A stretch of 64,000 bases of DNA from Nemesobacter sp965204665. Lineage in GTDB: Bacteria > Desulfobacterota_D > UBA1144 > Nemesobacterales > Nemesobacteraceae. Location: NCBI GenBank assembly GCA_965204665.1, contig OZ242002.1, positions 1,240,001-1,304,000 on the forward strand, given 5' to 3'. Position 1 is the stretch's first letter; each line of letters starts with the position of its first letter. Position numbers and translations under genes: made by a program. Of the stretch, positions 1 to 8,920 are shown piece after piece. The notes beneath the pieces were generated by a model. It had not been told where the DNA came from. It made no database searches and was given only the letters and a program-made list of their open reading frames with translations.

Positions 1-412
1 ACCTTCTGCTTCAAGAAGGGCCGTTTTCATAGGCAGATACCAGCCCTATCACGCAGGACACATAAGTCTTGTCAGACAGAAACTGGACAAGGGGGTTCCC
101 TGCTTGATAATGGTGAGAGACATTCCGCCCGATTCCAAAAACCCTTTTACCACGGAACAGACGGTCGCCATGATAAGAAAGTATCATGAAAGCAAGGGTG
201 ATGATGTAGTCGTGATGGCGATTCCTGATATTGAGTCGGTAAACTGGGGCAGGGGAGTAGGATATGAAATGAATGAATTTTTTCCTCCTGCCGACATAGG
301 TTTTATATCCGCAACGAAGATACGCGAATCGGTAGCGGAAGGAAATGATGAATGGAGAGAACTTGTGGACCGGTCTATTCAGGATGATGTCGTAACGTAT
401 CTGGGCGGCTGA
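1..412 (+). CDS. Nucleotidyltransferase (cytidylyltransferase-like fold), C-terminal part
   Basis: The gene is cut by the left window edge. The open frame runs from base 2 without a start codon to the stop at 410-412. Near the edge it reads AVFIGRYQPYHAGH, which carries the HxGH nucleotide-binding signature of the nucleotidyltransferase superfamily. ISATKIRESV near the C-terminus is the second family signature (ISSTKIR type). These two motifs place it with NMN adenylyltransferase/cytidylyltransferase-like enzymes that transfer a nucleotidyl group from an NTP. From memory, similar C-terminal domains occur fused to adenylylsulfate (APS) kinases in some marine bacteria and phages, so this could be the second domain of such a protein. 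The substrate cannot be read from the fragment. Confidence 0.75.
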   Translation, partial: PSASRRAVFIGRYQPYHAGHISLVRQKLDKGVPCLIMVRDIPPDSKNPFTTEQTVAMIRKYHESKGDDVVVMAIPDIESVNWGRGVGYEMNEFFPPADIGFISATKIRESVAEGNDEWRELVDRSIQDDVVTYLGG

Positions 413-681
413 TCCCTGGTGTAAATCCGAGGGTTGGAGCCGAGAAAAAGTACATTACATATGCAGGCAGAAACATGGAATGCAGGACGTGTCTGATGCG
501 CAGGTATTGTATCGGTGAGAAGACGCAGGTCAGGTTGATAGAAAGATGGGAACACTAGGCTGAACTTCCGGAAAAAAACCACCTGTTTTCGGCTGTAACT
601 TCCTCATATTATTTTATTTATCACCGTTTTCTGAAGTAATTTTGTACCCATGTATTTATTGTTTTTTCTCGCTTTTCTTCC
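413..681. other. Intergenic stretch before the IS element
   Basis: No convincing gene. One tiny frame at 475-558 (27 codons) begins MECRTCLMRRYCIGEK and is cysteine-rich, but it has no clear ribosome binding site and is not called. The second half is AT-rich and leads into the transposase promoter. I could not define the left end or terminal inverted repeat of the IS here. Confidence 0.4.
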
Positions 682-709
682 TTGACAATCCTTTTATATA
701 CATTACACT
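682..709 (+). promoter_or_regulatory. Candidate sigma-70-type promoter of the IS1634 transposase
   Basis: TTGACA at 682-687, a 16-nt spacer, then TACACT at 704-709. It lies directly in front of the ATG at 718, so little or no leader would precede the start codon. The -35 is perfect and the -10 matches four of six positions. Confidence 0.45.
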
Positions 710-717
710 TAGTAGCC

Positions 718-2454
718 ATGTAAATAGAAAGCGTCCCGAACAGAAATTCTCCTCCCGCCATACTGCTGCGGGAATCTTATCGTGAAGGCGGCAAAGTCCG
801 TAAACGCACACTCGCCAACCTGTCCAAATGGCCGCCGGAGATTATCGAAGGACTGCGCGTCCTGCTCAAGGGCGGTCGTGCTGTTTCAGACCCCTGCGAA
901 GCCTTCGATATAATCCGGTCTCTTCCGCACGGACATGTCGCAGCTGTTCTCGGAACATTACGTAAACTGAAACTTGACCGCATAATCGGCTTTTCCGCTT
1001 CCGCCCGACGTGAACTCGCTGTCGCCCTCATAGTCGCCCGTATACTTGCTCCGGGATCAAAGCTGGCCGCTGCACGAGGATCGGCTTCCGACACCGCAAA
1101 CAGTTCTCTTGCCGAGGTGCTCGACATAGAAGGTGCGGACAAAGACGACCTCTACGATGCCGTGGACTGGTTGCTGCAGCGTCGGAGCACCATTGAACGG
1201 CGCCTGGCCGAACGCCACTTACAGGACGGGTCGCTGGTACTCTACGATCTCACGTCCGCATACGTTGAGGAGAAGTGCTGTTCCCCGGCGCGGCACGGAT
1301 ACTCACGGGACGGCAGGAAGGGGAAGATGCAGATAGTGTTCGGTCTTCTGTGCAGTGATGAGGGATGTCCTGTTGCCGTGGAAGTCTTCGAAGGAAACAC
1401 CGCCGACCCCGGAACATTGAGTGTACAGATCGACAAGATACGTAATCGCTTCGGACTGTCCCGTATTGTACTTGTCGGTGACAGGGGCATGCTGACCGAG
1501 GCGCGCATCCGTGATGAGGTCGAGCCCGCGGGGCTGGACTGGATCAGCGCGCTGCGTACAACGGCCGTCAGCAGTCTGGTCGTATCCGGTGCTGTACAAC
1601 TTTCGTTGTTCGATGATACCGACCTGGCCGAGATCAGAAGCGATGACTATCCCGGGGAACGTCTGATAGTGTGCCGCAACAAACAGTCGGCGTTCAGGCG
1701 GAAGCGTAAACGCGAGGATTTATTGAAATCCACCGAAGAGGTGCTTGATTCCATTGTTGATGCGACCAGGCGGGACAAGCGCAGACTCGAAGGCAGGGAA
1801 AAGATTGCGCTTCGGGTTGGAAGGGTTATCGGCAGATATAAGATGGGCAAGCACTTTGAACTGAAGATCACGGACAATACATTTGAATATCGGCGTAAAA
1901 GCGATTCCATAGCGGCTGAATCAGCTCTTGACGGTATATACATAGTGCGTACCGGTGTGCCTGCAGATGAACTTGATGCCGAGCAGACTGTGCGGGCCTA
2001 TAAGAGTCTGAGCGCGGTGGAGCGTGCATTCCGCAGTTTCAAGACTGTGGATCTGAAGGTTAGACCTGTCTATCACTACAGAGCCGACCGGGTGCGTGCA
2101 CACGTATTGTTGTGCATGCCGGCCTATTACGTTGAGTGGCACATGCGCCGGAGTCTCAGACCGCTGCTGTTTGACGACGAGAACCCTGAAGAGGCGCAGA
2201 GAGCGCGATCATCAGTAGTGGAGCGTGCGGAGGTTTCTTCATCAGCCCGAAACAAAGCCCGGCGTAAACGCACAACTTCAGGAGAACCTGTGCACAGTTT
2301 CCGCACACTGCTTGATGATCTGGCCACGATCTCCAGGAACCAGGTGGTGGTGCCGTCGGACAATGCCGAGCCGTTCGAAATCATAACTCAACCCACCGAG
2401 CTGCAGCAGAAAGCTTTTAAATTACTGGGGGTCAAACTGAAACGTACCCGGTAA
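718..2454 (+). pseudogene. IS1634-family transposase with a stop codon at codon 2
   Basis: The frame encodes a full-length (about 578 residue) DDE transposase of the IS1634 family. Its N-terminus reads IESVPNRNSPPAILLRES, followed by KRTLANLSKWP. The catalytic residues fall in YDLTSAYVE (about D177), VGDRGML (about D255) and SLSAVERAFRSFKT (about E435). Family members normally begin M-Y-I-x-S-V-P-N-R. Here the ATG at 718 is followed by TAA at 721-723, so the expected Tyr codon is a stop. No ATG, GTG or TTG follows in frame until GTG at 1117, which would remove 133 residues including the conserved N-terminal region. The rest of the frame is intact. The element therefore looks recently inactivated unless the stop is read through or a non-standard start is used. 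It interrupts or abuts the HerA-like remnant downstream. Confidence 0.85.
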
Positions 2455-2528
2455 CGAACATGTCTGTTTTTTGTTTTATCAATAATATCAACAGGTTAAT
2501 ATAATTCTGCTCTGCAAGTTCAGACTAG

Positions 2529-3327
2529 GACATTGACGAGAAACTTGAGGAATCGATTGGAGACATTCGGTATGTTGACTTTGACGACCTCGGGTTAAAC
2601 CCGCTGCAGGTGATTGACCGAAGTGTGTGAATGGAATATGTGGATGTCGCCGGAGCTGTCCGAGACATTTTCACGGCCATCTATCCGGACCTCGGAGACA
2701 TGCAGGCGGAAAATATTCGGCGAGTTATCAAGAAGAGTTTCGATGAAGCAGGATGGTCCTCGGACGGGGATGCCTCGGCGCCGGAATTCAGTCGTTTCGT
2801 GGAGATATTAAACGCTTGCGGAAAATCAAACCGCGGACTGTATTCCCTACTTGCCCGGTTGAACAAACTTGATGACTACGGATTCTTCAATACAGATGAC
2901 GAATCAAGGTGTAGTCTGTGGGAAGACGAGAAGCCGATTATTATCCGTATTCACACCACACAAAACGACAACCTGCAACGAGCATTCGCATACCTTGTCT
3001 TTTACGGATTGTATAGGGATATGTTCCGCCGGGGAATGCGCGACCGTATCACTCATGCGCTGGTTTTCGACGAAGCGCACAGAACGCCACTCGACTTAGA
3101 CTCATTCCAACAATGGCTAAGGAGTGCAGGAAATACGGAATATCTCTGGTATTGGCATCCCATGAAGCGCGGGACTTCGATGTGTCTGTATTTTCCGCTC
3201 GAGTGACGCGGATGCGAAGTTTCTCATTGGAAACGTATCAAACTCGAAGCAGGAAAAAGTGTTGATAGACAGAATTAAACAAACGGACAAATACAAGGCT
3301 TTTCACTTTGGCGAAAGCAGGAGTTAA
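2529..3327 (+). pseudogene. HerA-type (DUF87) DNA-translocase ATPase, decayed 3' fragment
   Basis: Three pieces in different frames together give the C-terminal half of a HerA-like hexameric ATPase. Piece one (2529-2627) reads RYVDFDDLGLNPLQVIDRSV and ends at an in-frame TGA (2628-2630). Piece two resumes directly at the ATG at 2631 and contains AGAVRDIFTAIYPDLGD and the Walker B stretch THALVFDEAHR. Near 3110 the homology moves to another frame (MAKECRKYGISLVLASHEARDFD), and near 3204 to a third (DADAKFLIGNVSNSKQEKV), ending at the TAA at 3325-3327. The Walker A region is missing and was presumably lost at the IS boundary. HerA proteins pair with nucleases in DNA repair and in defence systems such as Sir2-HerA; no intact partner is visible here. 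Confidence 0.75.
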
Positions 3328-3368
3328 CCGTCGCACCTTAATCTTCCGCTTTTAGACTGACCATTTCT

Positions 3369-3384
3369 TGACCGAACGCTTACG
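3369..3384 (+). repeat. Short 16-bp copy of the DUF4338-element end sequence
   Basis: TTGACCGAACGCTTAC occurs here. It matches exactly the outer part of the 53-bp repeat at 13229-13281 (opposite strand), and matches with one difference the copy at 15845-15897. It is probably another scar of the same mobile element between the HerA remnant and the ATPase gene. Confidence 0.45.
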
Positions 3385-3404
3385 TTCCGCCTAAAAGATC
3401 CATT

Positions 3405-4568
3405 TCAACTCCATCCGGCAAAGTAGTTCATGTCGTTATCGAACTGATCAAAGAAACCAACAGGCCAGTCATCTATGTTGCCGTTGGGGTCAATATCAGG
3501 GCTCTGGACCTGTGATTCCACAGTGTGTTGACCCTCGCGCCTTGGCTTAAAGAAATGAAGTGCGACATTTCCACAAGGTAGTACGTTGCTCTTGACGGCT
3601 CTCCTAATCCCGTTGAGCACATGATCGCTGTGAGTTTCAATCATGGTTTGCACACCCGCTGCCGCAACTGTTGCTAGGAATTCTCCCATTGCCGATTGAC
3701 CAGCCGGATGCAGGTGAATTTCTGGGTTCTCAATCAGCAGCAGACTGTTCTCGCTTGCAGATAAAGCCGCTACGACTATGGGAAGCACTTGTATAATTCC
3801 GAATCCGGTATGAATGGGTCTATGAAAATTCGTACTACTTGACAACCGGATCCCGAGAGTAACTGTGTTGGCACGCGGTACTTGGTTAACTGTCAACACG
3901 CAACCCGGAAAGAACAGAGCCATTCGAGCTTCCACTTGCTGGAATAGTTTGGGAGGTAATTCTTCATAAACCAATCCGGGTAGTATGCGGTTGTCGCGAT
4001 TGGAATGAAGAATATTCACAGCGTATTCTCCTTGCGAACCTACAACTGAAGTCAACTCAGGGTCGTCGTACGGATAATGTTCTCGAGGTTCCAACCTTGC
4101 TGAGGTTAGATATGTGAGACTGCGTAATCGGTCTGGCAGCGAATGATCACTCAATGTTCTGGGCAGCAAGTAATGAAGCGTTTCATCAGACCCACCGACA
4201 TCCCAATCGCCGGCGGATTCAGTGTTTCCCCAAGTTCTCTGTACAGCCATTGACAACTCATTGTGTTCGCCCTTGAATTTCCACTGAAAATGGTCTAAAT
4301 CTCTGTCGAGCAAGGCAACTTTGTATGTTTGCCTCCCATGGATCTGGTCAATCACATCCGCAGCAGTTCCGAGACGAATGGTAGAGCCATTGAGCATCAG
4401 GCGCGGCGACCACTCGTGTTCACGCATAGTTTGATGCAAAAGGACTACAGCCTGCATTACAGACGATTTCCCGGATGCGTTGGTGCCGGACAACAGCGTT
4501 AGCGGACGCACAGGCAGTTCCAAGATTTCAAAACATTTAAAGTGCCTCAGCTCAATCCGCGTAATCAC
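3405..4568 (-). CDS. AAA ATPase with C-terminal DUF3696 (OLD/RecF-like)
   Basis: The protein of about 387 residues starts VITRIELRHFKCFEI, then has Walker A GTNASGKSS near residue 30. Walker B/signature LLLIENPEIHLHPAGQ and the switch IETHSDHVLNGIRRAV lie near residues 280-320. The C-terminus DDWPVGFFDQFDNDM is typical of DUF3696 proteins. This is the RecF/OLD-type ABC ATPase fold; relatives are frequent in defence islands and toxin-like pairs. I place the start at GTG 4568 because AGGAG lies about 7 nt upstream; the TTG at 4571 is also possible. A 21-codon frame (MKTRFDMVHERFQEILGDYAD) starting about 4616 overlaps this start by a few codons. It could be a coupling leader or the remains of a partner gene. 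No nuclease partner is adjacent. Confidence 0.8.
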   Translation of the reverse strand: MITRIELRHFKCFEILELPVRPLTLLSGTNASGKSSVMQAVVLLHQTMREHEWSPRLMLNGSTIRLGTAADVIDQIHGRQTYKVALLDRDLDHFQWKFKGEHNELSMAVQRTWGNTESAGDWDVGGSDETLHYLLPRTLSDHSLPDRLRSLTYLTSARLEPREHYPYDDPELTSVVGSQGEYAVNILHSNRDNRILPGLVYEELPPKLFQQVEARMALFFPGCVLTVNQVPRANTVTLGIRLSSSTNFHRPIHTGFGIIQVLPIVVAALSASENSLLLIENPEIHLHPAGQSAMGEFLATVAAAGVQTMIETHSDHVLNGIRRAVKSNVLPCGNVALHFFKPRREGQHTVESQVQSPDIDPNGNIDDWPVGFFDQFDNDMNYFAGWS

Positions 4569-4643
4569 CAAGAATCTCCTGAAATCTTTCGTGAACCATA
4601 TCGAATCGAGTTTTCATTTTTTTAGAATTATCGGTGCCGAGAA

Positions 4644-6353
4644 TTATTTGGTTATCTTGTAATTTTCTTCTGTCATATCCCAAGTATCATCTGTAATTCC
4701 CTGTTCACGAAGTTTGTTTTTCTGGGTTCTCTGTGTTCCGGTTTTCGGAAAGGAATCAACGAATCTTATAAACCTCGGAATCATAAAATACGGCATTCTC
4801 GGTTGCAGATAGTCCATGAGTTGTTCCGGAGAAACGCTCTTTCCCTGCTTCAGTATCACCAGTATCATGAGTTCATCCTCTGCGTATTTCCCCGCTTCAG
4901 ATTTTATTGCTACAGCGGCCGATTCCTCAACGGAGGGATGAGAGTTCACCACCTTTTCCACCTCGAAGGAACTGATGTTTTCTCCCCTTCTTCTTATATA
5001 GTCCTTTACCCTGTCGACAAAATATATATATCCATCCTCGTCCATTCTTCCCGCATCTCCGGTGTGAAACCAGAAATTCCTGAAATCCTCAACCGTTTTC
5101 TCCGGCATCTTGTGATAGTAATGAAGCATCACGTTCGGTATTCTGGGACGCACTATTATCTGTCCTATTTCTCCCCTGGGAACTTCCTCATCGGTTTCAG
5201 GATCTGCGATCTTTATCTCGTAATTGGGAGCTTCTTTCCCGCAGGAGCCCACGCGGAAAGGTTCACCCGGTCTCATCCAGGTGCACTGACCTATCTCCGT
5301 AAGACCGTAGCCTTCCATGAACTTTATGCCGAACCGGTCCATAAATTCTTCTATCATGTCGTGAGGAGCGGGCGAGCCCAGGACAAGTTTTATCCTGTGC
5401 TGTTTTTCTTCCGGTACGGCGGGAGTATTCCAGAGAAAATAGGACATCGTTCCCACAGTGTTGAACTTGGTTACGCCGTGGTCCACCATCCATTTCCAGA
5501 AACGGCTCGAACTGTATCTCTCCTCGATCACGGCTTTCGCCCCTTTTATGAGCGCGGGGTATACGGTCATCACCATCGCGTTTGAATGAAAAAGCGGAAG
5601 GCACGTAAAGCACACATCGTTTTCTCCGACATCCATTATCTCGGCGTAGTTTCTTGCACTGCTGTAGTCGGCGGCGCTCGGCCTCATCACGCCTTTTGAC
5701 CTTCCGGTGGTTCCCGATGTGTACATGAGCCTTGCGTAATCCATAAAAGTGATTTCTGCTTCCGGTTCTTTCTGCGAACCCGATTCCATGAACTCACTGT
5801 AGGATGTCATGTTGCGGAATCGGTATCCGTGCCTATTGAAACTTTTATCTCCGCTGCGAGTCCAGACCATCACCTGGCGAAGTTTCGAGAGGTTTTTCGC
5901 TATCGGGGGCATTCTGTCCAGGTATTCCTCGGCGATGAACAGTACCTCGGCGTCTGAACTGTCGATTATGTATTCAAGGAAGTTCATTTTGTAGGCGGTG
6001 TTGATCGGCACCATCACCGCTCCTGTCTTGAGGATTCCGAACCACGTTATCACATAGTCCTCGGAGTTGGGCATATAGACCGCGACTTTTTCCGTTTTTT
6101 TCACTCCTATACCCGCAAGTGCATTTGCGATGCGGTTCGCAAGCCGGTTTGTCTGATGGAAACTCAGAGGCTTTCTGTAGCCGAACTGAAGAAACGGTTT
6201 TTTCCCGAACCTCTTCGCCTGTTCTCTGAGCACATGAGGAAGCACCCAGCCCGTTCTGTCCTCCTTCAGATACCAGTCGACATCAAAGTCCCCGTTTTCG
6301 CGTTTGTAGGTCACGGGATGTATAAGGTCCCTAGGTTCTTTTTTATGCGTCAT
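4644..6353 (-). CDS. AMP-dependent acyl-CoA synthetase/ligase
   Basis: A 569-residue adenylate-forming enzyme. It activates a carboxylic acid with ATP to an acyl-adenylate and then a CoA thioester. Visible motifs are the P-loop-like YTSGTTGRSKGV (about residue 215), the A5 region MEGYGLTEIGQ, the A7 motif FHTGDAG, the hinge FVDRVKDYIRRRGENIS, and the C-terminal lysine region KTGTQRTQKNKLRE. Length and order match the fatty-acyl/crotonobetaine-CoA ligase group. The acid substrate cannot be assigned. It stands alone on the minus strand between tatC and the DUF3696 ATPase, with its ATG at 6353 and an AAGGAA-like sequence upstream. Confidence 0.9.
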   Translation of the reverse strand: MTHKKEPRDLIHPVTYKRENGDFDVDWYLKEDRTGWVLPHVLREQAKRFGKKPFLQFGYRKPLSFHQTNRLANRIANALAGIGVKKTEKVAVYMPNSEDYVITWFGILKTGAVMVPINTAYKMNFLEYIIDSSDAEVLFIAEEYLDRMPPIAKNLSKLRQVMVWTRSGDKSFNRHGYRFRNMTSYSEFMESGSQKEPEAEITFMDYARLMYTSGTTGRSKGVMRPSAADYSSARNYAEIMDVGENDVCFTCLPLFHSNAMVMTVYPALIKGAKAVIEERYSSSRFWKWMVDHGVTKFNTVGTMSYFLWNTPAVPEEKQHRIKLVLGSPAPHDMIEEFMDRFGIKFMEGYGLTEIGQCTWMRPGEPFRVGSCGKEAPNYEIKIADPETDEEVPRGEIGQIIVRPRIPNVMLHYYHKMPEKTVEDFRNFWFHTGDAGRMDEDGYIYFVDRVKDYIRRRGENISSFEVEKVVNSHPSVEESAAVAIKSEAGKYAEDELMILVILKQGKSVSPEQLMDYLQPRMPYFMIPRFIRFVDSFPKTGTQRTQKNKLREQGITDDTWDMTEENYKITK

Positions 6354-6403
6354 TTCCTTCTCCTCGACGAAATCCTCTACTGAGATTATGAAATAAGGCT
6401 GCT

Positions 6404-7168
6404 CTATTCAGAACTCCGTTCCTCCGATTCTTCTTCTTTCTGCCTTTCCTTGCCGAAAAACTTGGCGATAACTATTCCCAGTTCATAAAAAATAAAAAGC
6501 GGGACAAGCATGAACATCATTGATATCGCGTCCGTCGTCGGGGTGATGAACGCCGCGATTACGGCGTTTACAAGAAGTGCGTACTTCCTCTGTCTTGCGA
6601 GAAATTCTGATGTGACGATTCCCAATCTTGCAAGAATGAAAATTATGAGAGGAAACTCGAACACAACTCCGAAGCCGACCATAAGAGCGGTAAGAAAGGA
6701 GAGAGCGTCTTTTATGCTCGGAAGCGCCCTTACGTGCTCCGTACTGTATTCCCCGAGTAAAAACCCGAGTCCTTCGGGGGCTGCGACCATATAGCAGAAA
6801 AGCACTCCCGCGGCGAAACACAGAGTCGCCGAAACGACAACGGGCACGACTATTCTTTTTTCCTCTTTATAGAGAGCGGGAGAGACGAACTTCCAGATGT
6901 TGTAAACAATAAAAGGAACGGAGAGCAGAAAGGAGAAAAACAGCGACACCTTCAGATAGGTCAGAAATCCTTCCGCCGGCCTTGTGAATATAAGAGAACT
7001 TCCACCGGGCAGGCTTTGTATCACGGGTCTCATCAGAAGTTCAAACAGTTGTTCCGAGAAGGTGTAGCATGGAACAAGGAAAACAACTACCGGGATGATG
7101 GAAAAGATGATTCTTCTTCTCAACTCCTCTGCGTGCTCAAGAAATTTCATCCCGCCTTTTTCTTCCAT
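6404..7168 (-). CDS. tatC: Sec-independent protein translocase TatC
   Basis: A 254-residue polytopic membrane protein with six predicted hydrophobic segments. It opens FLEHAEELRRRIIFS, the conserved cytoplasmic N-terminal signature that binds twin-arginine signal peptides. The segment YNIWKFVSPALYKEEKR is the typical TatC first cytoplasmic loop, and PLIIFILARLGIVT and ITPTTDAISMMFMLVP are typical late segments. TatC forms the receptor core of the Tat export system for folded proteins. TatA/B genes are not in the window. The C-terminus ends in a charged tail rich in Glu/Lys/Arg. It is divergent from serA. Confidence 0.93.
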   Translation of the reverse strand: MEEKGGMKFLEHAEELRRRIIFSIIPVVVFLVPCYTFSEQLFELLMRPVIQSLPGGSSLIFTRPAEGFLTYLKVSLFFSFLLSVPFIVYNIWKFVSPALYKEEKRIVVPVVVSATLCFAAGVLFCYMVAAPEGLGFLLGEYSTEHVRALPSIKDALSFLTALMVGFGVVFEFPLIIFILARLGIVTSEFLARQRKYALLVNAVIAAFITPTTDAISMMFMLVPLFIFYELGIVIAKFFGKERQKEEESEERSSE

Positions 7169-7244
7169 TCCGGCAACAAAGATTATCCCAAATCATTGTC
7201 GTTAACAATTTCAGCATCATCTACGGAGCATTGCGGTGGGTGAA

Positions 7245-7272
7245 TTGACATTGTTTCCGGGTTAACTATTAT
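7245..7272 (+). promoter_or_regulatory. Candidate promoter of serA-hisZ-purA
   Basis: TTGACA at 7245-7250, 16-nt spacer, TATTAT at 7267-7272 (five of six matches). It is followed by a leader of about 45 nt and GGAGGA at 7311-7316, five bases before the TTG start of serA. Confidence 0.6.
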
Positions 7273-7321
7273 CTTGCCGGTAAAACTCTGAATTTTATAC
7301 CGCACCTCCCGGAGGAATCTC

Positions 7322-8920
7322 TTGAAAATATTGATAACTGATGGACTTGCAAAGCAGGGAATCGAACTTCTCAGGGCCGCTGAAGGGGTTGAAGTTGACG
7401 ACCGCAAAGGCGTTTCCCATGATCAACTTCTCGAAATCATCGCCGATTACGAAGGTCTTGTCGTGAGAAGCGCTACCAAGGTTACAAAAGACATCATAGA
7501 GGCCGCCGGAGGAAACCTCAGGATAATAGGCCGGGCGGGTATAGGGATTGACAACATAGACATTGACGCCGCAACAAAGAACGGGGTTGCTGTGATGAAC
7601 ACTCCGGAATCCAATTCCATAACCACGGCCGAGCACACGATAGCCCTTCTACTCTCTTTGGCAAGAAAAATTCCCCAGGCACACGCTTCCATAAAGTCCG
7701 GCGAGTGGGAGCGGAACAAGTACAAAGGGGTTGAGATCTACGGGAAAACCATAGGGCTCGTAGGCCTTGGAAACATAGGAAAGCTGGTGGCGGAACGCGC
7801 GATAGGCTTGAAGATGAAGGCAGTCGCATACGACCCTTATCTGAGCCGGGACGCGGCGAAAAAAATGAGCATAGAACTTGTGAGTCTTGACGAGCTTCTC
7901 AGTCGCTCCGATATAATAACCATCCACACCCCGCTTACGGATGAGACAAGAAATCTCATAAACTCGGAATCTTTCTCCAAGACAAAAAAGGGAGTGATAG
8001 TGATCAACTGCGCCCGAGGAGGTATAGTGAACGAAGCGGATATGGCGCAGGCGCTCGAAGAAGGAAAGGTCGGGGGCGCCGCTTTTGATGTATACATGTC
8101 GGAGCCGATTGATTCTGACAATCCTCTTTTAGCAGTACGGGAAAACATAGTTCTCACACCGCATCTGGGCGCTTCTACGGAAGAGGCGCAGATAAAGGTA
8201 GGCACCACCATGGCGGAGCAACTTATAGATTTTGCGCAGAAAGGCGTGGTGAAAAACGCGGTGAACATGCCGTCGCTCACCACAGAGCAGCTTTCGGTGA
8301 TGAAGCCTTATATGTCCCTTTGCGAAAAGATCGGCAGTCTGCACGGACAACTATGCAAAGGAGCCGTGCGCTCGATAGAGGTTACTTACGAAGGCGAAGT
8401 GACGGAGATGGATACCGAATATCTTACGGTCTCAGTACTCAAAGGCTTTCTCAAGCACATGATGGATGTATCGGTGACGTATGTCAACGCTCCTTCCATA
8501 GCCGAAGACAGAGAGATAAAAGTCGTGGAGTCGAAATCCGCATCCACAGGCCAGTACACGAACCTGATCACTGTTGCGGTCGGAACAAGGCAGGAAACAA
8601 GCGAGATATCGGGCAGCGTGTTCGGTGAGAACCATGAAAGAATAGTGATGGTCAACGGTGTGGATATCGATGTTATTCCGCAGGGATTTCTGCTCGTGAG
8701 CCGCAACTACGACCGCCCGGGATTTATAGGGTCGATGTGTTCCGTTCTCGGAAAAAACGGAGTGAATATCGGTCGCCTGCATCTGGGAAGAAAATCCGTA
8801 GGTGGAGAGGCCATGGTGTTTACGAACGTGGACGCCAGAGTGGTGGATGAGGTGATCGAGGAAATTTCCTCGATAGAGAACATCATTTCCGTAACCCAGG
8901 TCAGTTTTCCGGATGAATAA
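7322..8920 (+). CDS. serA: D-3-phosphoglycerate dehydrogenase
   Basis: A 532-residue protein catalysing NAD-dependent oxidation of 3-phosphoglycerate, the first step of serine synthesis. The Rossmann motif VGLGNIGK is near residue 148. The active-site Arg lies in NCARGGIVNEAD, and the catalytic His in LTPHLGASTEEAQ. The C-terminal part (about 320-532) holds the intervening ASB domain and an ACT domain (RPGFIGSMCSVLGKNGVNI), as in long-form SerA, which suggests serine feedback control. The start is TTG at 7322, fixed by GGAGGA five bases upstream. It overlaps hisZ by 8 bp, so the two are probably cotranscribed and translationally coupled. Serine made here could feed the glycine cleavage genes elsewhere in the window. 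Confidence 0.96.
   Translation: MKILITDGLAKQGIELLRAAEGVEVDDRKGVSHDQLLEIIADYEGLVVRSATKVTKDIIEAAGGNLRIIGRAGIGIDNIDIDAATKNGVAVMNTPESNSITTAEHTIALLLSLARKIPQAHASIKSGEWERNKYKGVEIYGKTIGLVGLGNIGKLVAERAIGLKMKAVAYDPYLSRDAAKKMSIELVSLDELLSRSDIITIHTPLTDETRNLINSESFSKTKKGVIVINCARGGIVNEADMAQALEEGKVGGAAFDVYMSEPIDSDNPLLAVRENIVLTPHLGASTEEAQIKVGTTMAEQLIDFAQKGVVKNAVNMPSLTTEQLSVMKPYMSLCEKIGSLHGQLCKGAVRSIEVTYEGEVTEMDTEYLTVSVLKGFLKHMMDVSVTYVNAPSIAEDREIKVVESKSASTGQYTNLITVAVGTRQETSEISGSVFGENHERIVMVNGVDIDVIPQGFLLVSRNYDRPGFIGSMCSVLGKNGVNIGRLHLGRKSVGGEAMVFTNVDARVVDEVIEEISSIENIISVTQVSFPDE

Larger units (their letters stand above)
682..2528 (+). mobile_element. IS1634-family insertion sequence (ends not resolved)
   Basis: The minimum extent is from the transposase promoter to the point where homology of the truncated HerA-like frame begins (2529). 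I could not identify matching terminal inverted repeats or a target duplication by eye, so both boundaries are approximate. Confidence 0.6.

Noticed and set aside
4803..5585. A 260-codon plus-strand frame inside the acyl-CoA ligase gene
   Set aside because: It is the antisense of conserved ligase motifs, with no domain recognised.
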